64,000 nt of DNA, from positions 1 through 64,000 of the forward strand of contig NZ_JAGGLL010000015.1 in the NCBI RefSeq assembly GCF_017874425.1, given 5' to 3'. Position numbers and translations under genes: made by a program. The notes under the pieces are model-generated. The model made no database searches. It worked only from the letters and a program-made list of their open reading frames with translations, and was not told the origin of the DNA. Positions within the stretch are counted from its first letter, which is position 1. The number at the start of each line of letters is the position of its first letter. This document shows, piece after piece, positions 18,791 through 27,807 of this stretch. The stretch comes from Clostridium punense. GTDB taxonomy: Bacteria > Bacillota > Clostridia > Clostridiales > Clostridiaceae.

Positions 18791-18830
18791 ATAGATAGAT
18801 TGGTGCAAGCTTTGGCACTATCCTATCTAT
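18791..18830 (+). terminator. Hairpin behind xdhC-like gene
   Basis: ATAGATAG and CTATCTAT with an inner GGTGC/GCACT extension form a long stem just behind the stop codon. The following AAAACTTTAT is only weakly U-rich. Confidence 0.55.
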
Positions 18831-18883
18831 AAAACTTTATAAATAGGATTATGAAAAAATAATATAGGTTAAATTTATCTGAA

Positions 18884-18932
18884 TAAGCCATGGATAAATA
18901 GAGGAAATAATTATATGTTTTTCCATGGCTTA
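18884..18932. terminator. Inverted repeat, possible terminator
   Basis: TAAGCCATGG and CCATGGCTTA form a perfect 10-bp stem around a 29-base loop. No T tract follows, so termination is uncertain. Confidence 0.4.
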
Positions 18933-18966
18933 CGTATTTGGTTAGGAATTTTATTATTTATAAAAC

Positions 18967-19113
18967 AATCCTGTTATTGCGCTACATGTCAAATGTTCAT
19001 TGGTAATAATCACCTAAAAGTAACACTTTTAATTTTAGGGATTACTATGTCCATATAATATGGAATAGTAATCCTACTAATAAAAAATATAATTTAGCGC
19101 AATAATTCAGGTT
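18967..19113. repeat. 147-bp inverted-repeat structure of unknown type
   Basis: Outer arms CCTGTTATTGCGCTA (18970-18984) and TAGCGCAATAATTCAGG (19095-19111) match except for a 2-base gap. Nested inside is a long palindrome (19036-19075; GGATTACTAT and ATAGTAATCC, with TCCATA and TATGGA). Its ends differ from the interspersed repeat family, and I see no second copy in the window. Confidence 0.55.
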
Positions 19114-19375
19114 AAATTTTATAAAGATACCACTTGCAAGTATTAATTTCATATTTTAATTCTAAAAACCTTTCTGAATCATTAATAAGAGAAAGGCAAT
19201 TAAATACTAATACTGGATTGCCTGCAAACTTTTCTTTATCTGTAAATATTATTTTATTAATTTTTATAGTAGCTCTTGTATCATCATCATTTTTTATTCT
19301 AAATCTAACAGGATGAGGAGAGCCATTTTCTTCAAACCAACAAACCACTTCTATAGGTTTTGAAACAATTTTCAT
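19112..19375 (-). CDS. Small conserved protein downstream of Y-family polymerase
   Basis: 87 residues, start preceded by GGAGTGG on the minus strand, 14 bases after the polymerase stop, so co-transcribed with it. The sequence looks like a small beta-rich soluble protein (VVCWFEENGSPHPVRFRIKN; LELKYEINTCKWYLYKI). I do not recognise a named domain. The position suggests an accessory role in damage-tolerant synthesis, as small proteins often travel with UvrX-type polymerases in Firmicutes, but that is inference from context only. Confidence 0.6.
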   Translation of the reverse strand: MKIVSKPIEVVCWFEENGSPHPVRFRIKNDDDTRATIKINKIIFTDKEKFAGNPVLVFNCLSLINDSERFLELKYEINTCKWYLYKI

Positions 19376-19389
19376 AATCTACCACTCCA

Positions 19390-20665
19390 TTACAAAATAC
19401 TACTCATAACAGGGTAATCATCATCACCAATGCCACCTGTCATTGGCCTTATGCCACTTTCTAAAAAGCAAGATCTTACTATTGCTTTATTTCCAAACTT
19501 ATACCTAATTTCATCTAAAGCTTTATCTAAGTTTTTTTTCTTTTCTATATTTTTTTCATCAAAGAGAGTTAGCTGAGTGTATTCATCCTTAGAAAGATGA
19601 GATATAGATACACCTATATGGCGGATAGGCATTCCATCCCAAAGCTCTTTAAAAAGGGTAAAAGCTGTTTCGGCTATAGTAGAGGTTACATTTGTAGTTG
19701 AAGCTAATTTCCTTTGCTTACTACACCCTCTAAAGTCAGAATATCTTATAGAAATAGCTACTAAACTACATAGATTATGTGAATTTCTTAGTCTCATGCC
19801 AAGGGTTTCAGAGAGGGATAAAATAAATAGCCGAGCTTCTTTTTCATCTTCAATATTCCAAGAAGAAGTAGTGGAATTACCCATACCTTTCATTTCTATA
19901 AAGTTTGACTTTCGAACCTCTGAGGCTTCAATGCCATTGGCATATTGCCAAATAAGCTCTCCATGACTTTTAAGCTTATATTTTAAAAGGTCCACATTAA
20001 AATTGGCTAAATCACCTATGGTATTTATGCCAAAGTTATTTATGAGCTTTGCTTTAGTTTTTCTGCCTACCATAAATAAATCTTCAATGGGAAGGGGCCA
20101 CATTTTTTCTTCTATTTCAAAAGGATATAGGGTATGAACAGAATCTTTTCCAAATTCACTACAGGTTTTAGCTAAAAGTTTATTTGAGGATATGCCAACA
20201 CTTACACAAAACCCTAATTCTTTTTTTATCCTATCTTTAATCCTATGTCCTAAGGCTAAAGCTTCTGAATAAGAATCTACAGCATTAGTAAAGTCTAAAA
20301 AGCATTCATCCACAGAGTACCTTTGAATAAAAGGGGTATATTCCTTTAAAAGTTCTATCATAGCATTTGAACACTGAAGGTATAAGTCATAGCGAGGAGG
20401 TACAAGAATTAACTTTTCTCCAACATTAGCACATTTTTGCCTTGCCATGAATAAAGGTTCCCCAGTTTGAACTCCAGCCTTTTTCGCCAGTTGACTTTTA
20501 GCTAAAATAATTCCATGACGAGAGGCTTCATCACCACCAACAGCGGAACAAACCTGCCTTAAGTCTATCTTAGCTCCATTATGAAGCCTATATACAGCCT
20601 CCCAGCTAAAGATAGGCGGAGTTACAATCGAGATGCATTATAAGTTTATGGTTAAATTCCTTCAT
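19390..20665 (-). pseudogene. UvrX-type Y-family DNA polymerase, frameshifted near its start
   Basis: Translesion DNA polymerase of the DinB/UvrX group. The long frame (20448 to 19390, 352 residues) holds the second catalytic motif SVDECFLDF, a helix-hairpin-helix region and the little-finger domain, but not the first catalytic Asp. That part is encoded just upstream from ATG 20665 (TGAGGATAAC before it): KLIMHLDCNSAYL. The frame then breaks in a run of three A on the plus strand (20608-20610). Removing one base restores SWEAVYRLHN and a 424-residue protein of normal length. As sequenced, no single frame has both catalytic motifs. Causes: real mutation, sequencing error or frameshifting. Confidence 0.88.
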
Positions 20666-20710
20666 GTTATCCTCAGTCCTTCCTATAAAATACTACTAAT
20701 AGTATTTTAC

Positions 20711-20724
20711 CGAACTTATGTTCT
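20711..20724 (-). promoter_or_regulatory. LexA (SOS) box-like site
   Basis: CGAACTTATGTTCT matches the Gram-positive LexA box CGAAC-N4-GTTCG in both half sites apart from the last base. It lies about 46 bases before the polymerase start at 20665, fitting SOS control of a translesion polymerase. Confidence 0.7.
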
Positions 20725-20768
20725 TATGTAAAGAAAAAATTTCCTACAAAAAAATTTATAGAAATTTA

Positions 20769-20797
20769 AGGACAAAGTAGATATAATGTATTATAAT
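20769..20797 (+). promoter_or_regulatory. Sigma-A-type promoter of the 77-residue protein gene
   Basis: AGGACA, 17 bases, TATAAT; the transcript would start about 30 bases before the ATG at 20835. Confidence 0.5.
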
Positions 20798-20834
20798 GTT
20801 GAAAAACTAAAATACAAAAACAAAGGAGTTTATC

Positions 20835-21068
20835 ATGAGATTAACCTATAAAAACCCAAGAGAATTAGCAACGGCAGTAAAGGATTTAGTAGATTCCTAC
20901 TTAGATGATGTAATGGAATACGAAGTTCTTGAAGAAAGATTAAAAAAACTTGTAGCTTCTAATATGGAAAGAGTTTATAAAGATGACATAATGTCATCAA
21001 AAATAGCTAATGTATTAGGAAAAGAAAGAGTAAATATAGTAAATAGAATAATAAAAGAGCAAGAGTAA
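20835..21068 (+). CDS. Small conserved hypothetical protein
   Basis: 77 residues, ATG preceded by AAAGGAG. A charged, helical protein without signal peptide or membrane segment (LEERLKKLVASNMERVYKD). The composition and length resemble a short protein family found in Clostridia, but I cannot name its function. It is divergent from the SOS-type polymerase and shares the space holding the LexA-like box. Its terminator lies about 280 bases downstream, beyond a copy of the interspersed repeat, so the insertion may have separated gene and terminator. Confidence 0.75.
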   Translation: MRLTYKNPRELATAVKDLVDSYLDDVMEYEVLEERLKKLVASNMERVYKDDIMSSKIANVLGKERVNIVNRIIKEQE

Positions 21069-21162
21069 ATATACTTATTGTTACTAAATATAGCTTTGAA
21101 AATATTGAATTTTCGTGTTGGAATTTTTAAAGTAATTAATTTTAAGCTGACTTATGAATTTA

Positions 21163-21337
21163 GGCATCTTCAAAAAATAAATAAGTCAGTATGCTCGGCT
21201 ATTTTGTGTTATACTGCGTCAACAGAACCCTTAGAGAGCGCTACTATCTGTGGAACCTGTTTCCTTGTCAGCACAAGCTTGCTTGTGAACTCAAAACATC
21301 CTTTACATCTTTGACTTGTTATTTATTCTCAGATGCC
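21163..21337 (+). repeat. MITE-like interspersed repeat, copy B
   Basis: 175 bp, ends GGCATCTTCAAAAAATAA and TTATTCTCAGATGCC, flanked by exact TTA duplications (21160-21162 and 21338-21340). The centre holds AACAGAACC opposite GGAACCTGTT, and one ACAAGCTTGCTTGTG palindrome. It lies between the 77-residue protein gene and its terminator. Confidence 0.93.
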
Positions 21338-21347
21338 TTAATTATAG

Positions 21348-21379
21348 AAATACCCTAGCCAAAAGGCTGGGGTATTTTC
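21348..21379 (+). terminator. Hairpin terminator
   Basis: AAATACCCTAGCC and GGCTGGGGTATTT form a 13-bp stem (one G-T pair) with a 4-base loop, then TTCAT. Strong; sits between repeat copies B and C. Confidence 0.8.
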
Positions 21380-21452
21380 ATATCACTGACAAATAACTCA
21401 ACTACATGGGTTTGTTGGCTATAGGTTATTAGGATAAAAATTAAGTTGCTTA

Positions 21453-21627
21453 GGCATCTTCAAAAAATAAGTAAGTCAATCTGCTCGTCTATTTTGTGAT
21501 ATACTGCGTCAACAGAACCCTTTGATAGCTCCACTATCTGCGAAACCTGTTTCCTTGTCTGCACAAGCAAGCTTGTGAACACAAAATAGTCTTCACATCT
21601 TTGATTTGTTATTTATTTTCAGATTGC
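21453..21627 (+). repeat. MITE-like interspersed repeat, copy C
   Basis: 175 bp, same orientation as copy B and 115 bp behind it. The right end is slightly changed (CAGATTGC). Exact TTA duplications flank it (21450-21452 and 21628-21630). The internal palindrome is CACAAGCAAGCTTGTG. Confidence 0.92.
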
Positions 21628-21794
21628 TTATTATCAATGAAAAGCAGTGTAAAAAATATTAGGTTAGGATAAGTTCCATATAAGGTAAATCTTAACTTTA
21701 ACTCTGTATATTTAAATTAAATTTGCCTAAGTATATAATATATTTATTGGACAAGGTTTTAGGTAGTATAGATTTATTCAAGGGGGAAGAGTTT

Positions 21795-22976
21795 ATGAAA
21801 ATTTTTCATACAGGAGATTGGCATATTGGTAAGCTAGTAAATGGGTTTTACATGACAGAAGACCAAGAGTTTATAATGAATCAGCTTTATGAAGCCATTG
21901 AAGAAGAAAAGCCGCAGGTGGTATTAATAGCAGGCGACCTTTATGATAGGTCCGTACCTCCGGTTCAGGCTATAGAACTGCTTAATAAAGTTTTGGGTAA
22001 AATTGTAAGAGATTTAAAAACCCCTGTGATAGCTTTGGCGGGAAATCATGATAGCAATGAAAGAATAGATTTCGCTAGTGAACTTTTGAAGGAAAGTGGG
22101 TTATATATTACAGGTAATTTAAAGAAGGACATAAATAAAGTTACACTTCACGATGATCATGGAGCTATAAACTTTTACTCTATTCCTTATGCCGATCCAG
22201 CAGTAGTTAGAGATTTATTTGAGGATAATAGCATAAAAAATCATGATGATGCCATGAAAAAAATAGTAGGCTTCATTAATGCTTCAATGAATAAGGAAGA
22301 AAGAAATGTAGCTATTGCCCATGGTTATGTTACATATATGAAAAATGAGGATGAGGTTGCAGTTACTCTAGAGGAAAGTGAGTCAGAAAAGCCCTTAAGC
22401 ATAGGAGGAACAGCCATTATTAATGCAGAATGCTTTAAAGCTTTTAACTACACAGCTCTTGGACATTTACATGGTCCACAAAAGGTAGGAAGTGACAGGA
22501 TAAGGTATGCAGGGTCCCTTTTAAAGTATTCATTTTCAGAGGTTAAGCAAAGAAAGGGAATAACCATTGTAGAAATAGATGGCAAGGGAGACGTAAACAT
22601 AAATTTTCGTGAGTTTAAACCAAGAAGAGATTTTAGGATAATCACTGGGGAACTTGAAAAGCTAATGAACTTAGAAGTAGTTAATTTAGGCAATAAGGAA
22701 GATTACATAAAGGTTATACTAAAGGATAAGGGGGAACTTTTAGACCCAATGGCAAAGTTAAGGAGTATTTACCCTAATGTGATGGAGTTAGTTAGAGAAG
22801 AGAGGGTAAAAGCTTCCACTAACTTGAAGGTAGCAGCTACAAACATAAAAGAAAAGTCTAAACTCAGCCTTTTTGAAAGCTTCTATGAAGATATAACAGA
22901 GGAGAAATGCTGTTTAGAAAGTATTGAGGTAATGAAAAGAATCATTGAAAAAGCTGAGAAGGCAGGTGTGGAGTAA
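21795..22976 (+). CDS. sbcD: Exonuclease subunit SbcD (Mre11-type nuclease)
   Basis: 393 residues from ATG 21795, preceded by GGGGGAAGAG; 24 upstream in-frame codons precede that site. It is a calcineurin-like metallophosphoesterase with the expected metal motifs: TGDWHIG, AGDLYDR, LAGNHDS, HGY and GHLHGP. With SbcC it cuts hairpins and protein-blocked DNA ends in an ATP- and Mn-dependent way. The stop overlaps the sbcC start (TAATG), so translation is coupled. The SOS-type polymerase cluster lies just upstream, making a small DNA-repair neighbourhood. Confidence 0.96.
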   Translation: MKIFHTGDWHIGKLVNGFYMTEDQEFIMNQLYEAIEEEKPQVVLIAGDLYDRSVPPVQAIELLNKVLGKIVRDLKTPVIALAGNHDSNERIDFASELLKESGLYITGNLKKDINKVTLHDDHGAINFYSIPYADPAVVRDLFEDNSIKNHDDAMKKIVGFINASMNKEERNVAIAHGYVTYMKNEDEVAVTLEESESEKPLSIGGTAIINAECFKAFNYTALGHLHGPQKVGSDRIRYAGSLLKYSFSEVKQRKGITIVEIDGKGDVNINFREFKPRRDFRIITGELEKLMNLEVVNLGNKEDYIKVILKDKGELLDPMAKLRSIYPNVMELVREERVKASTNLKVAATNIKEKSKLSLFESFYEDITEEKCCLESIEVMKRIIEKAEKAGVE

Positions 22977-25900
22977 TGAAACTAAAAAAACTTATAATTA
23001 ATGGTTTTGGACCCTATGCCATAAAACAAGAGCTGGATTTTGAGGAAAACCTTAAGGGAAAGAATATGTTTGTTATCACAGGAAATACAGGGGCAGGTAA
23101 GACTACCATATTTGATGCTATAAACTTTGCACTGTATGGGGAGCCTAGTGGCAGCGATAGAGATGGAAGATCCCTGAGAAGTGACTTTGCAGATCCAGAG
23201 TCCCCTACAGAAGTAGAGCTTTGGTTTTCAATAAGAGATAAAGATTATTATATAAAAAGAACACCTACTTATTTAAAACCTAAGCAAAGAGGTGAGGGCT
23301 TTACAGAAAGCAAAGCTACAGCAGAGCTTAAGCTATCTAAAGAAAAGACCATCACTGGTGCTAAGGAAGTAACGAAGGAAATAGAAAATATTTTAGGCAT
23401 CACTACAGAGCAATTTAAACAGTTAGTTATGATACCACAAGGGGAATTTAAAAAGCTATTAAATGCAAAAAGTGAGGAAAAAGAAGATATATTTAGAAAA
23501 ATCTTTGGCACAGAGATTTTTGAAAGAGTTCAAAAGGATATTAAAGAAGAAGCAAATGGTCTAAAACGTAGAGTAGAGCAAATACAAAGAGATAGATTAA
23601 ACAGGATTAAAGCCTTTAATTGTAAAGACAAGGATGAGGAACTATATAGGCTTATTAATGGGGAAAATCCTAACATTGAACTACTTATCATGAGATTTTA
23701 TGATTTTATAGAAGAGGATAAAAATGAAGAGAAAGCTCTTGAAGAAAACTTAGGTATAATCGAAAAAAATATAACAAAAATTACTGAGAATATAGCTGTT
23801 GGAGAAGGCATAAATAAGAAGTTTCAGGATTTAGATAGCTGCAAAATAGAGTTAGAAAAATTAAACGGACAGATAGATGATTTTAAGGAGAGAAAACTCC
23901 AATTAGATAGAGGAAGAAAGGCTATTACAGCAAAGGTTTATGAGGATAAATATGAGGAAAAGAAGATAGAATTAAAAAGATTAGAGATAACCTTAAAAAC
24001 GCTAGAAGAAAATGTGAAGAAGTATAAGGAAACCTTGGAAAAGGTAACTGCAGAATTCTTAAAGCAGCAGGGGAGAGAGGAAGAAAAAAACTCTTTACTT
24101 AAGCAACTAGATGAAGTTCAAAGACTTAAGGTTAAGGTTTCAGAATATGAAAATAATAAGAAAAAACTAGAAGCCATAGAAAACAAAGTGAAGGTTGTAA
24201 GAAATAGAATAAGTGAAATAGATTTAGAGATTAATGCAAATGATAATGGTGTTAAAACTATTAATAAGATGCTAGAGGACATAGGAAAGGCTAAAGAAGA
24301 AAAGGCTACAGTAGATATAAAGATTATGGAGTGTACTACAAAAGCAGAAAAGTTATTAAGATTACAAAGTGGAATAAATCAATGGACTAAAGAAAAGGTT
24401 AACCATAATAAAGAAGCAGAAACCTTTAATAAATTAGAGGAAAATTTTAAAGTAGCAAAGGGAAATTATGAGTACCTAGAGGATACTTTAAGAAAAAGTC
24501 AGGCTGGAATTCTTGCAAAAAAATTAAAACAGGGAGAACCTTGTCCTGTGTGTGGTTCTACTAGTCATCCAAAGGTAGCAGAACTAAAAGAAAGTGAAGT
24601 TACTGAAGAAGGATTGAAACAAAGTAAAGAAAACTTAGAGATTATTAGAGCTGAAAGGGATAAAAAGTTAAATGAACTCACTCATATTAATTCTACCTTA
24701 AGCTCCTTAAGAGAAAATACTATAAATCCACTGATTAAGGAGATTTTAAAAGAAGAGCCTTCAGAGGATATTTTAAGTTTAAAGGATGTAGTACAATTCT
24801 TATTAAAAGAAAATGAAGGTACTTTACAAGAATTTAAGATAAGATTAAAAGTTCTCATGGGAAAAATAAATGAGGAAACAGAAAATCAAAAGAAAAAGAA
24901 TGATTTAGAAAATAAGGTTTTAACTTTAAGAAAAGAACTTGAACAAAGAAATACGGAATTGGTGGAAGGCGAAGGACTTTTAAGTGGAGCTAGGGAAGCA
25001 CTAGATACTATACTAAAGGAGTTTAAGGGACAAGTTAAGTCCTTGAAGGAATTAGAGGAGAATGAAAGAGGCTTAAATAAAAACCTTCAGCTTTTAAAGA
25101 TGGCCTATGAAGTAGCTGAAAAGAATTTTAATGAAGTAAAAAGTGACCTTGATAAGGAAGAAGGAAAGCTAAATACCACAAAGGATATAATAGTTAAGAT
25201 TGATGAAGAGAAAAACAAAGCTGTAGAGATATTTAAAGAAAAGGTTCTTGCTTTAGGTTTTGAGGGCTACAAGGATTATATAAATAGCAGATTAGAAGAA
25301 AGACAATTACTAGATTTAGAAAAGGAAATAAATGAATTTAATTCTAAACTTCAGACTGGAAAAGCTATATATGAAAAGGCCTTAAAGGAGACAGAAGGAC
25401 TTTCCAAAGTAGATTTAACGGAAGTTAAAGAAAGCTTGAAAAAGGAAAATGAAATTAAAGTAATTATAGAAACTCAAGTTAAGGAAGTGTTCTCTAGAAT
25501 AAAAAATAACGAAGATGTATTAAATAGTTGCATAACTTATAATAAGGCAATTGAAAAAGATGAGCAGGAGTATAAGATTGTAGGAAAACTAGCTAATATT
25601 ATCAACGGAGATAACCCCAAAAAAATAAGTTTTGAAAGATATGTTCTAGCATCCTACTTTGAGGATATTATAAATGCTGCAAACCTTAGATTTATAAAGA
25701 TGACTTCAAGCAGGTTTGAGCTTTTAAGAAAGCAGGATATAGGAGATAAGAGAAAGGGACAAGGTTTAGACTTAGAGGTTTTTGATAATTATACGGGAAA
25801 AGCTAGAGATATCAAAACATTATCAGGAGGAGAAAGCTTTAAGGCTTCCTTATCAATGGCACTTGGACTTGCAGATGTGGTTCAAAGCTATGCAGGAGGA

Positions 25901-26110
25901 ATTCAACTAGATACTATGTTTATAGACGAGGGCTTTGGAACCTTAGACCCAGAATCTTTGGATAATGCTGTGGAATGCTTAATGGAACTCCAAAATGATG
26001 GACGGTTAGTAGGGGTTATTTCTCACGTGGCAGAGCTTAAAGAGAGAATAGGTGCACGGCTAGAAGTAAGTGCTACTAACAGAGGAAGTAAGGCAGAATT
26101 TAGAGTTTAG
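22976..26110 (+). CDS. sbcC: Exonuclease subunit SbcC (Rad50-type ATPase)
   Basis: 1044 residues, normal for the family. Walker A is near the start (GNTGAGKTTIFDAINFALYG), followed by two long coiled-coil arms broken by the zinc hook CPVC near residue 523. At the end come the ABC signature TLSGGESFKASL and Walker B MFIDEGFGTLD. It partners SbcD. The stop codon TAG (26108-26110) is formed by two bases of a TTA target duplication plus the first base of repeat copy D. The base after the right-hand duplication is also G, so the pre-insertion stop would have been TAG too and the protein is unchanged. Confidence 0.96.
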   Translation: MKLKKLIINGFGPYAIKQELDFEENLKGKNMFVITGNTGAGKTTIFDAINFALYGEPSGSDRDGRSLRSDFADPESPTEVELWFSIRDKDYYIKRTPTYLKPKQRGEGFTESKATAELKLSKEKTITGAKEVTKEIENILGITTEQFKQLVMIPQGEFKKLLNAKSEEKEDIFRKIFGTEIFERVQKDIKEEANGLKRRVEQIQRDRLNRIKAFNCKDKDEELYRLINGENPNIELLIMRFYDFIEEDKNEEKALEENLGIIEKNITKITENIAVGEGINKKFQDLDSCKIELEKLNGQIDDFKERKLQLDRGRKAITAKVYEDKYEEKKIELKRLEITLKTLEENVKKYKETLEKVTAEFLKQQGREEEKNSLLKQLDEVQRLKVKVSEYENNKKKLEAIENKVKVVRNRISEIDLEINANDNGVKTINKMLEDIGKAKEEKATVDIKIMECTTKAEKLLRLQSGINQWTKEKVNHNKEAETFNKLEENFKVAKGNYEYLEDTLRKSQAGILAKKLKQGEPCPVCGSTSHPKVAELKESEVTEEGLKQSKENLEIIRAERDKKLNELTHINSTLSSLRENTINPLIKEILKEEPSEDILSLKDVVQFLLKENEGTLQEFKIRLKVLMGKINEETENQKKKNDLENKVLTLRKELEQRNTELVEGEGLLSGAREALDTILKEFKGQVKSLKELEENERGLNKNLQLLKMAYEVAEKNFNEVKSDLDKEEGKLNTTKDIIVKIDEEKNKAVEIFKEKVLALGFEGYKDYINSRLEERQLLDLEKEINEFNSKLQTGKAIYEKALKETEGLSKVDLTEVKESLKKENEIKVIIETQVKEVFSRIKNNEDVLNSCITYNKAIEKDEQEYKIVGKLANIINGDNPKKISFERYVLASYFEDIINAANLRFIKMTSSRFELLRKQDIGDKRKGQGLDLEVFDNYTGKARDIKTLSGGESFKASLSMALGLADVVQSYAGGIQLDTMFIDEGFGTLDPESLDNAVECLMELQNDGRLVGVISHVAELKERIGARLEVSATNRGSKAEFRV

Positions 26111-26256
26111 GCATCTTCAAAAAATAAATAAGTCAGTATGTTTGCCTATTTTGAGTTATACTGCGTCAACGGCACCTGTTTCCTTGTGTTCACAAGCTTG
26201 TTTGTGGACACAAAACAGCTTTCACATCTTTGACTTGTTATTTGTTTTCAGATGCC
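26110..26256 (+). repeat. MITE-like interspersed repeat, copy D
   Basis: 147 bp inserted exactly at the sbcC stop codon; TTA duplications at 26107-26109 and 26257-26259. One ACAAGCTTGTTTGTG palindrome; the central hairpin is shortened. Confidence 0.93.
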
Positions 26257-26331
26257 TTAGTAATAAAATCTTAAGAAAAACTTATTTTACAAAGCTATAT
26301 TTAGGAGTTATAATTTAACTTATGGCTATAA

Positions 26332-26524
26332 GGTATGTTGAAAAAATAAATAAGCCAGTATGACTACTTATTTTAAGTTATAATGAGTCAACAAAACGCA
26401 TAGATAGCGCTATTATCTAAGAAACCTGTTTCCCTGTCGGCACAAGCCTGCTTGTGAACATAAGCTTGCTTGTGAACATAAAATATCACTCACATTTTTG
26501 GCTTGTTATTTGTTTTTAGATACC
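26332..26524 (+). repeat. MITE-like interspersed repeat, copy E
   Basis: 193 bp, ends GGTATGTTGAAAAAATAA and TTGTTTTTAGATACC. The C-to-T and G-to-A changes near both ends are matched, keeping the arms paired. TAA duplications at 26329-26331 and 26525-26527. The internal palindrome is duplicated in tandem (26441-26478). Confidence 0.92.
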
Positions 26525-26549
26525 TAAATAGATAAAATAGGAGGATATA

Positions 26550-27356
26550 ATGGAGAAATTCGTTAACTTTTTTAAAGGGATAGTTGTAGGAATTGCTACC
26601 TTAGTTCCAGGCGTAAGTGGAGGAACCATGGCTGTAATCCTAGGAATTTACGATGATTTAATACATTCTATAAGTTCCTTTTTCGAGGATTGGAAGGGAA
26701 ATGCTTTATTCTTAATTCAAGTTGGTCTAGGCGGACTATTGGGAATAGTGTTATTCAGTAAACTATTAGAAAATGCTTTAAATAAATATCCAGCAATAAT
26801 GGGATTCTTTTTTATTGGAGTTATTTTTGGTGGAATTCCAGTGTTATACAAAAAGTCTACAGAGGGCAAAAAAGATATTAAGGATATATTATTTTTAATA
26901 GTTGGATTTGTAATTGTACTTATTATGTCTAAGGAACCTACCCAGACAACGGCCTTAGCTACACAAAAAGGATTTATGAGCATTATATTCCTTTTTGTTA
27001 TAGGTATAATTATAGCTATTGCATTGATTCTTCCAGGAATAAGTGCATCTTTTATGATGCTAGCTTTGGGACTATATGGTGTTTTCTTAGGTGCTGTTAA
27101 TGATAGGAATATAGCTTTTTTAATTCCAATGGGGCTAGGAATAGTTTTAGGAACTCTAGGAACTGCCAGAACCATAGAGAATTTACTAAAAAAACACCCA
27201 AGAAAAACTTATATGCTGATATTAGGTTTTGTACTTGGATCACTAATTCCGGTATTTCTAGAAATACCAGCAGGATTTAGTGTAGTTCCAGCAATTTTAG
27301 CATTGATAGTTGGCTTTTCGTTAATTAGGTGGATAAGTAAAAAAGAGTTAGGATAA
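26550..27356 (+). CDS. popT: DUF368 family protein, PopT-type undecaprenyl phosphate translocase
   Basis: 268 residues with about eight hydrophobic segments and the two family motifs LVPGVSGGTMAVILGIYD near the start and LILPGISASFMMLALGLY near residue 155, which look like an internal duplication. DUF368 proteins have been linked experimentally to flipping undecaprenyl phosphate back across the membrane for reuse in wall synthesis. The ATG follows TAGGAGG. The gene begins 26 bases behind repeat copy E, so its promoter must lie in or before the repeat pair D/E, or the gene is read through from sbcDC. Confidence 0.88.
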   Translation: MEKFVNFFKGIVVGIATLVPGVSGGTMAVILGIYDDLIHSISSFFEDWKGNALFLIQVGLGGLLGIVLFSKLLENALNKYPAIMGFFFIGVIFGGIPVLYKKSTEGKKDIKDILFLIVGFVIVLIMSKEPTQTTALATQKGFMSIIFLFVIGIIIAIALILPGISASFMMLALGLYGVFLGAVNDRNIAFLIPMGLGIVLGTLGTARTIENLLKKHPRKTYMLILGFVLGSLIPVFLEIPAGFSVVPAILALIVGFSLIRWISKKELG

Positions 27357-27807
27357 TCTTAAAAACATTATAAAAAGTAAGAGAGTAAGATGATGTATTA
27401 TTGGTTTCACAATAATACATCATTTTTTATTATATAGGGAATTGAGGTTTTATTAAAAATGACTCACTAATGCCTTGTGATTAGAAGCTTTTAAATTGCA
27501 TAAAAATTATAAAAAAGTTGCTGTTTTTTATGGGACTATGAATGGATTCATTTATTCCATAAAGAGTATATTTTCTTGGTGCAAGGAGTAGATGGAGAAT
27601 CTCACAGTACATAGCTAGTATAAAGCCTAGGATTATTTATGGTTAGGTGATAAATATTGTAGAATCTAGATAGGACTTTATTGGTATTAAAAGTAGCTAA
27701 AATGCTTACAATAACCCTGTATGTGAAACAATATTTAGCTACCTTTGGGTTTAGTTTTAAACTTGAAGTTATTACACAATTTACTATTATGTAAAGGAGT
27801 TGTGACA
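27357..27807. other. Intergenic region
   Basis: 451 bases with the terminator at 27389-27428 and then AT-rich sequence in which I see no further gene or RNA. It ends with AAAGGAG before the DsrE-like gene. Confidence 0.5.
27389..27428 (+). terminator. Hairpin terminator of DUF368 gene
   Basis: ATGATGTATTATTG and CAATAATACATCAT form a perfect 14-bp stem with a 6-base loop, followed by six T. Confidence 0.9.

Larger units (their letters stand above)
18778..19111. other. Convergent intergenic region with several inverted repeats
   Basis: 334 bases between convergent genes. It holds two hairpins (18791-18830 and 18884-18932) and a larger inverted-repeat structure (18967-19113), listed separately. 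Confidence 0.6.

Noticed and set aside
21078-21314. Open frame over repeat copy B (and similar ones over copies D and J)
   Set aside because: The frames are made of the repeat itself, have no ribosome binding site, and differ between copies with insertions and deletions that are not multiples of three.
26717-27175. 152-codon minus-strand frame in the DUF368 gene
   Set aside because: Antisense shadow of a hydrophobic protein with clear family motifs on the plus strand.
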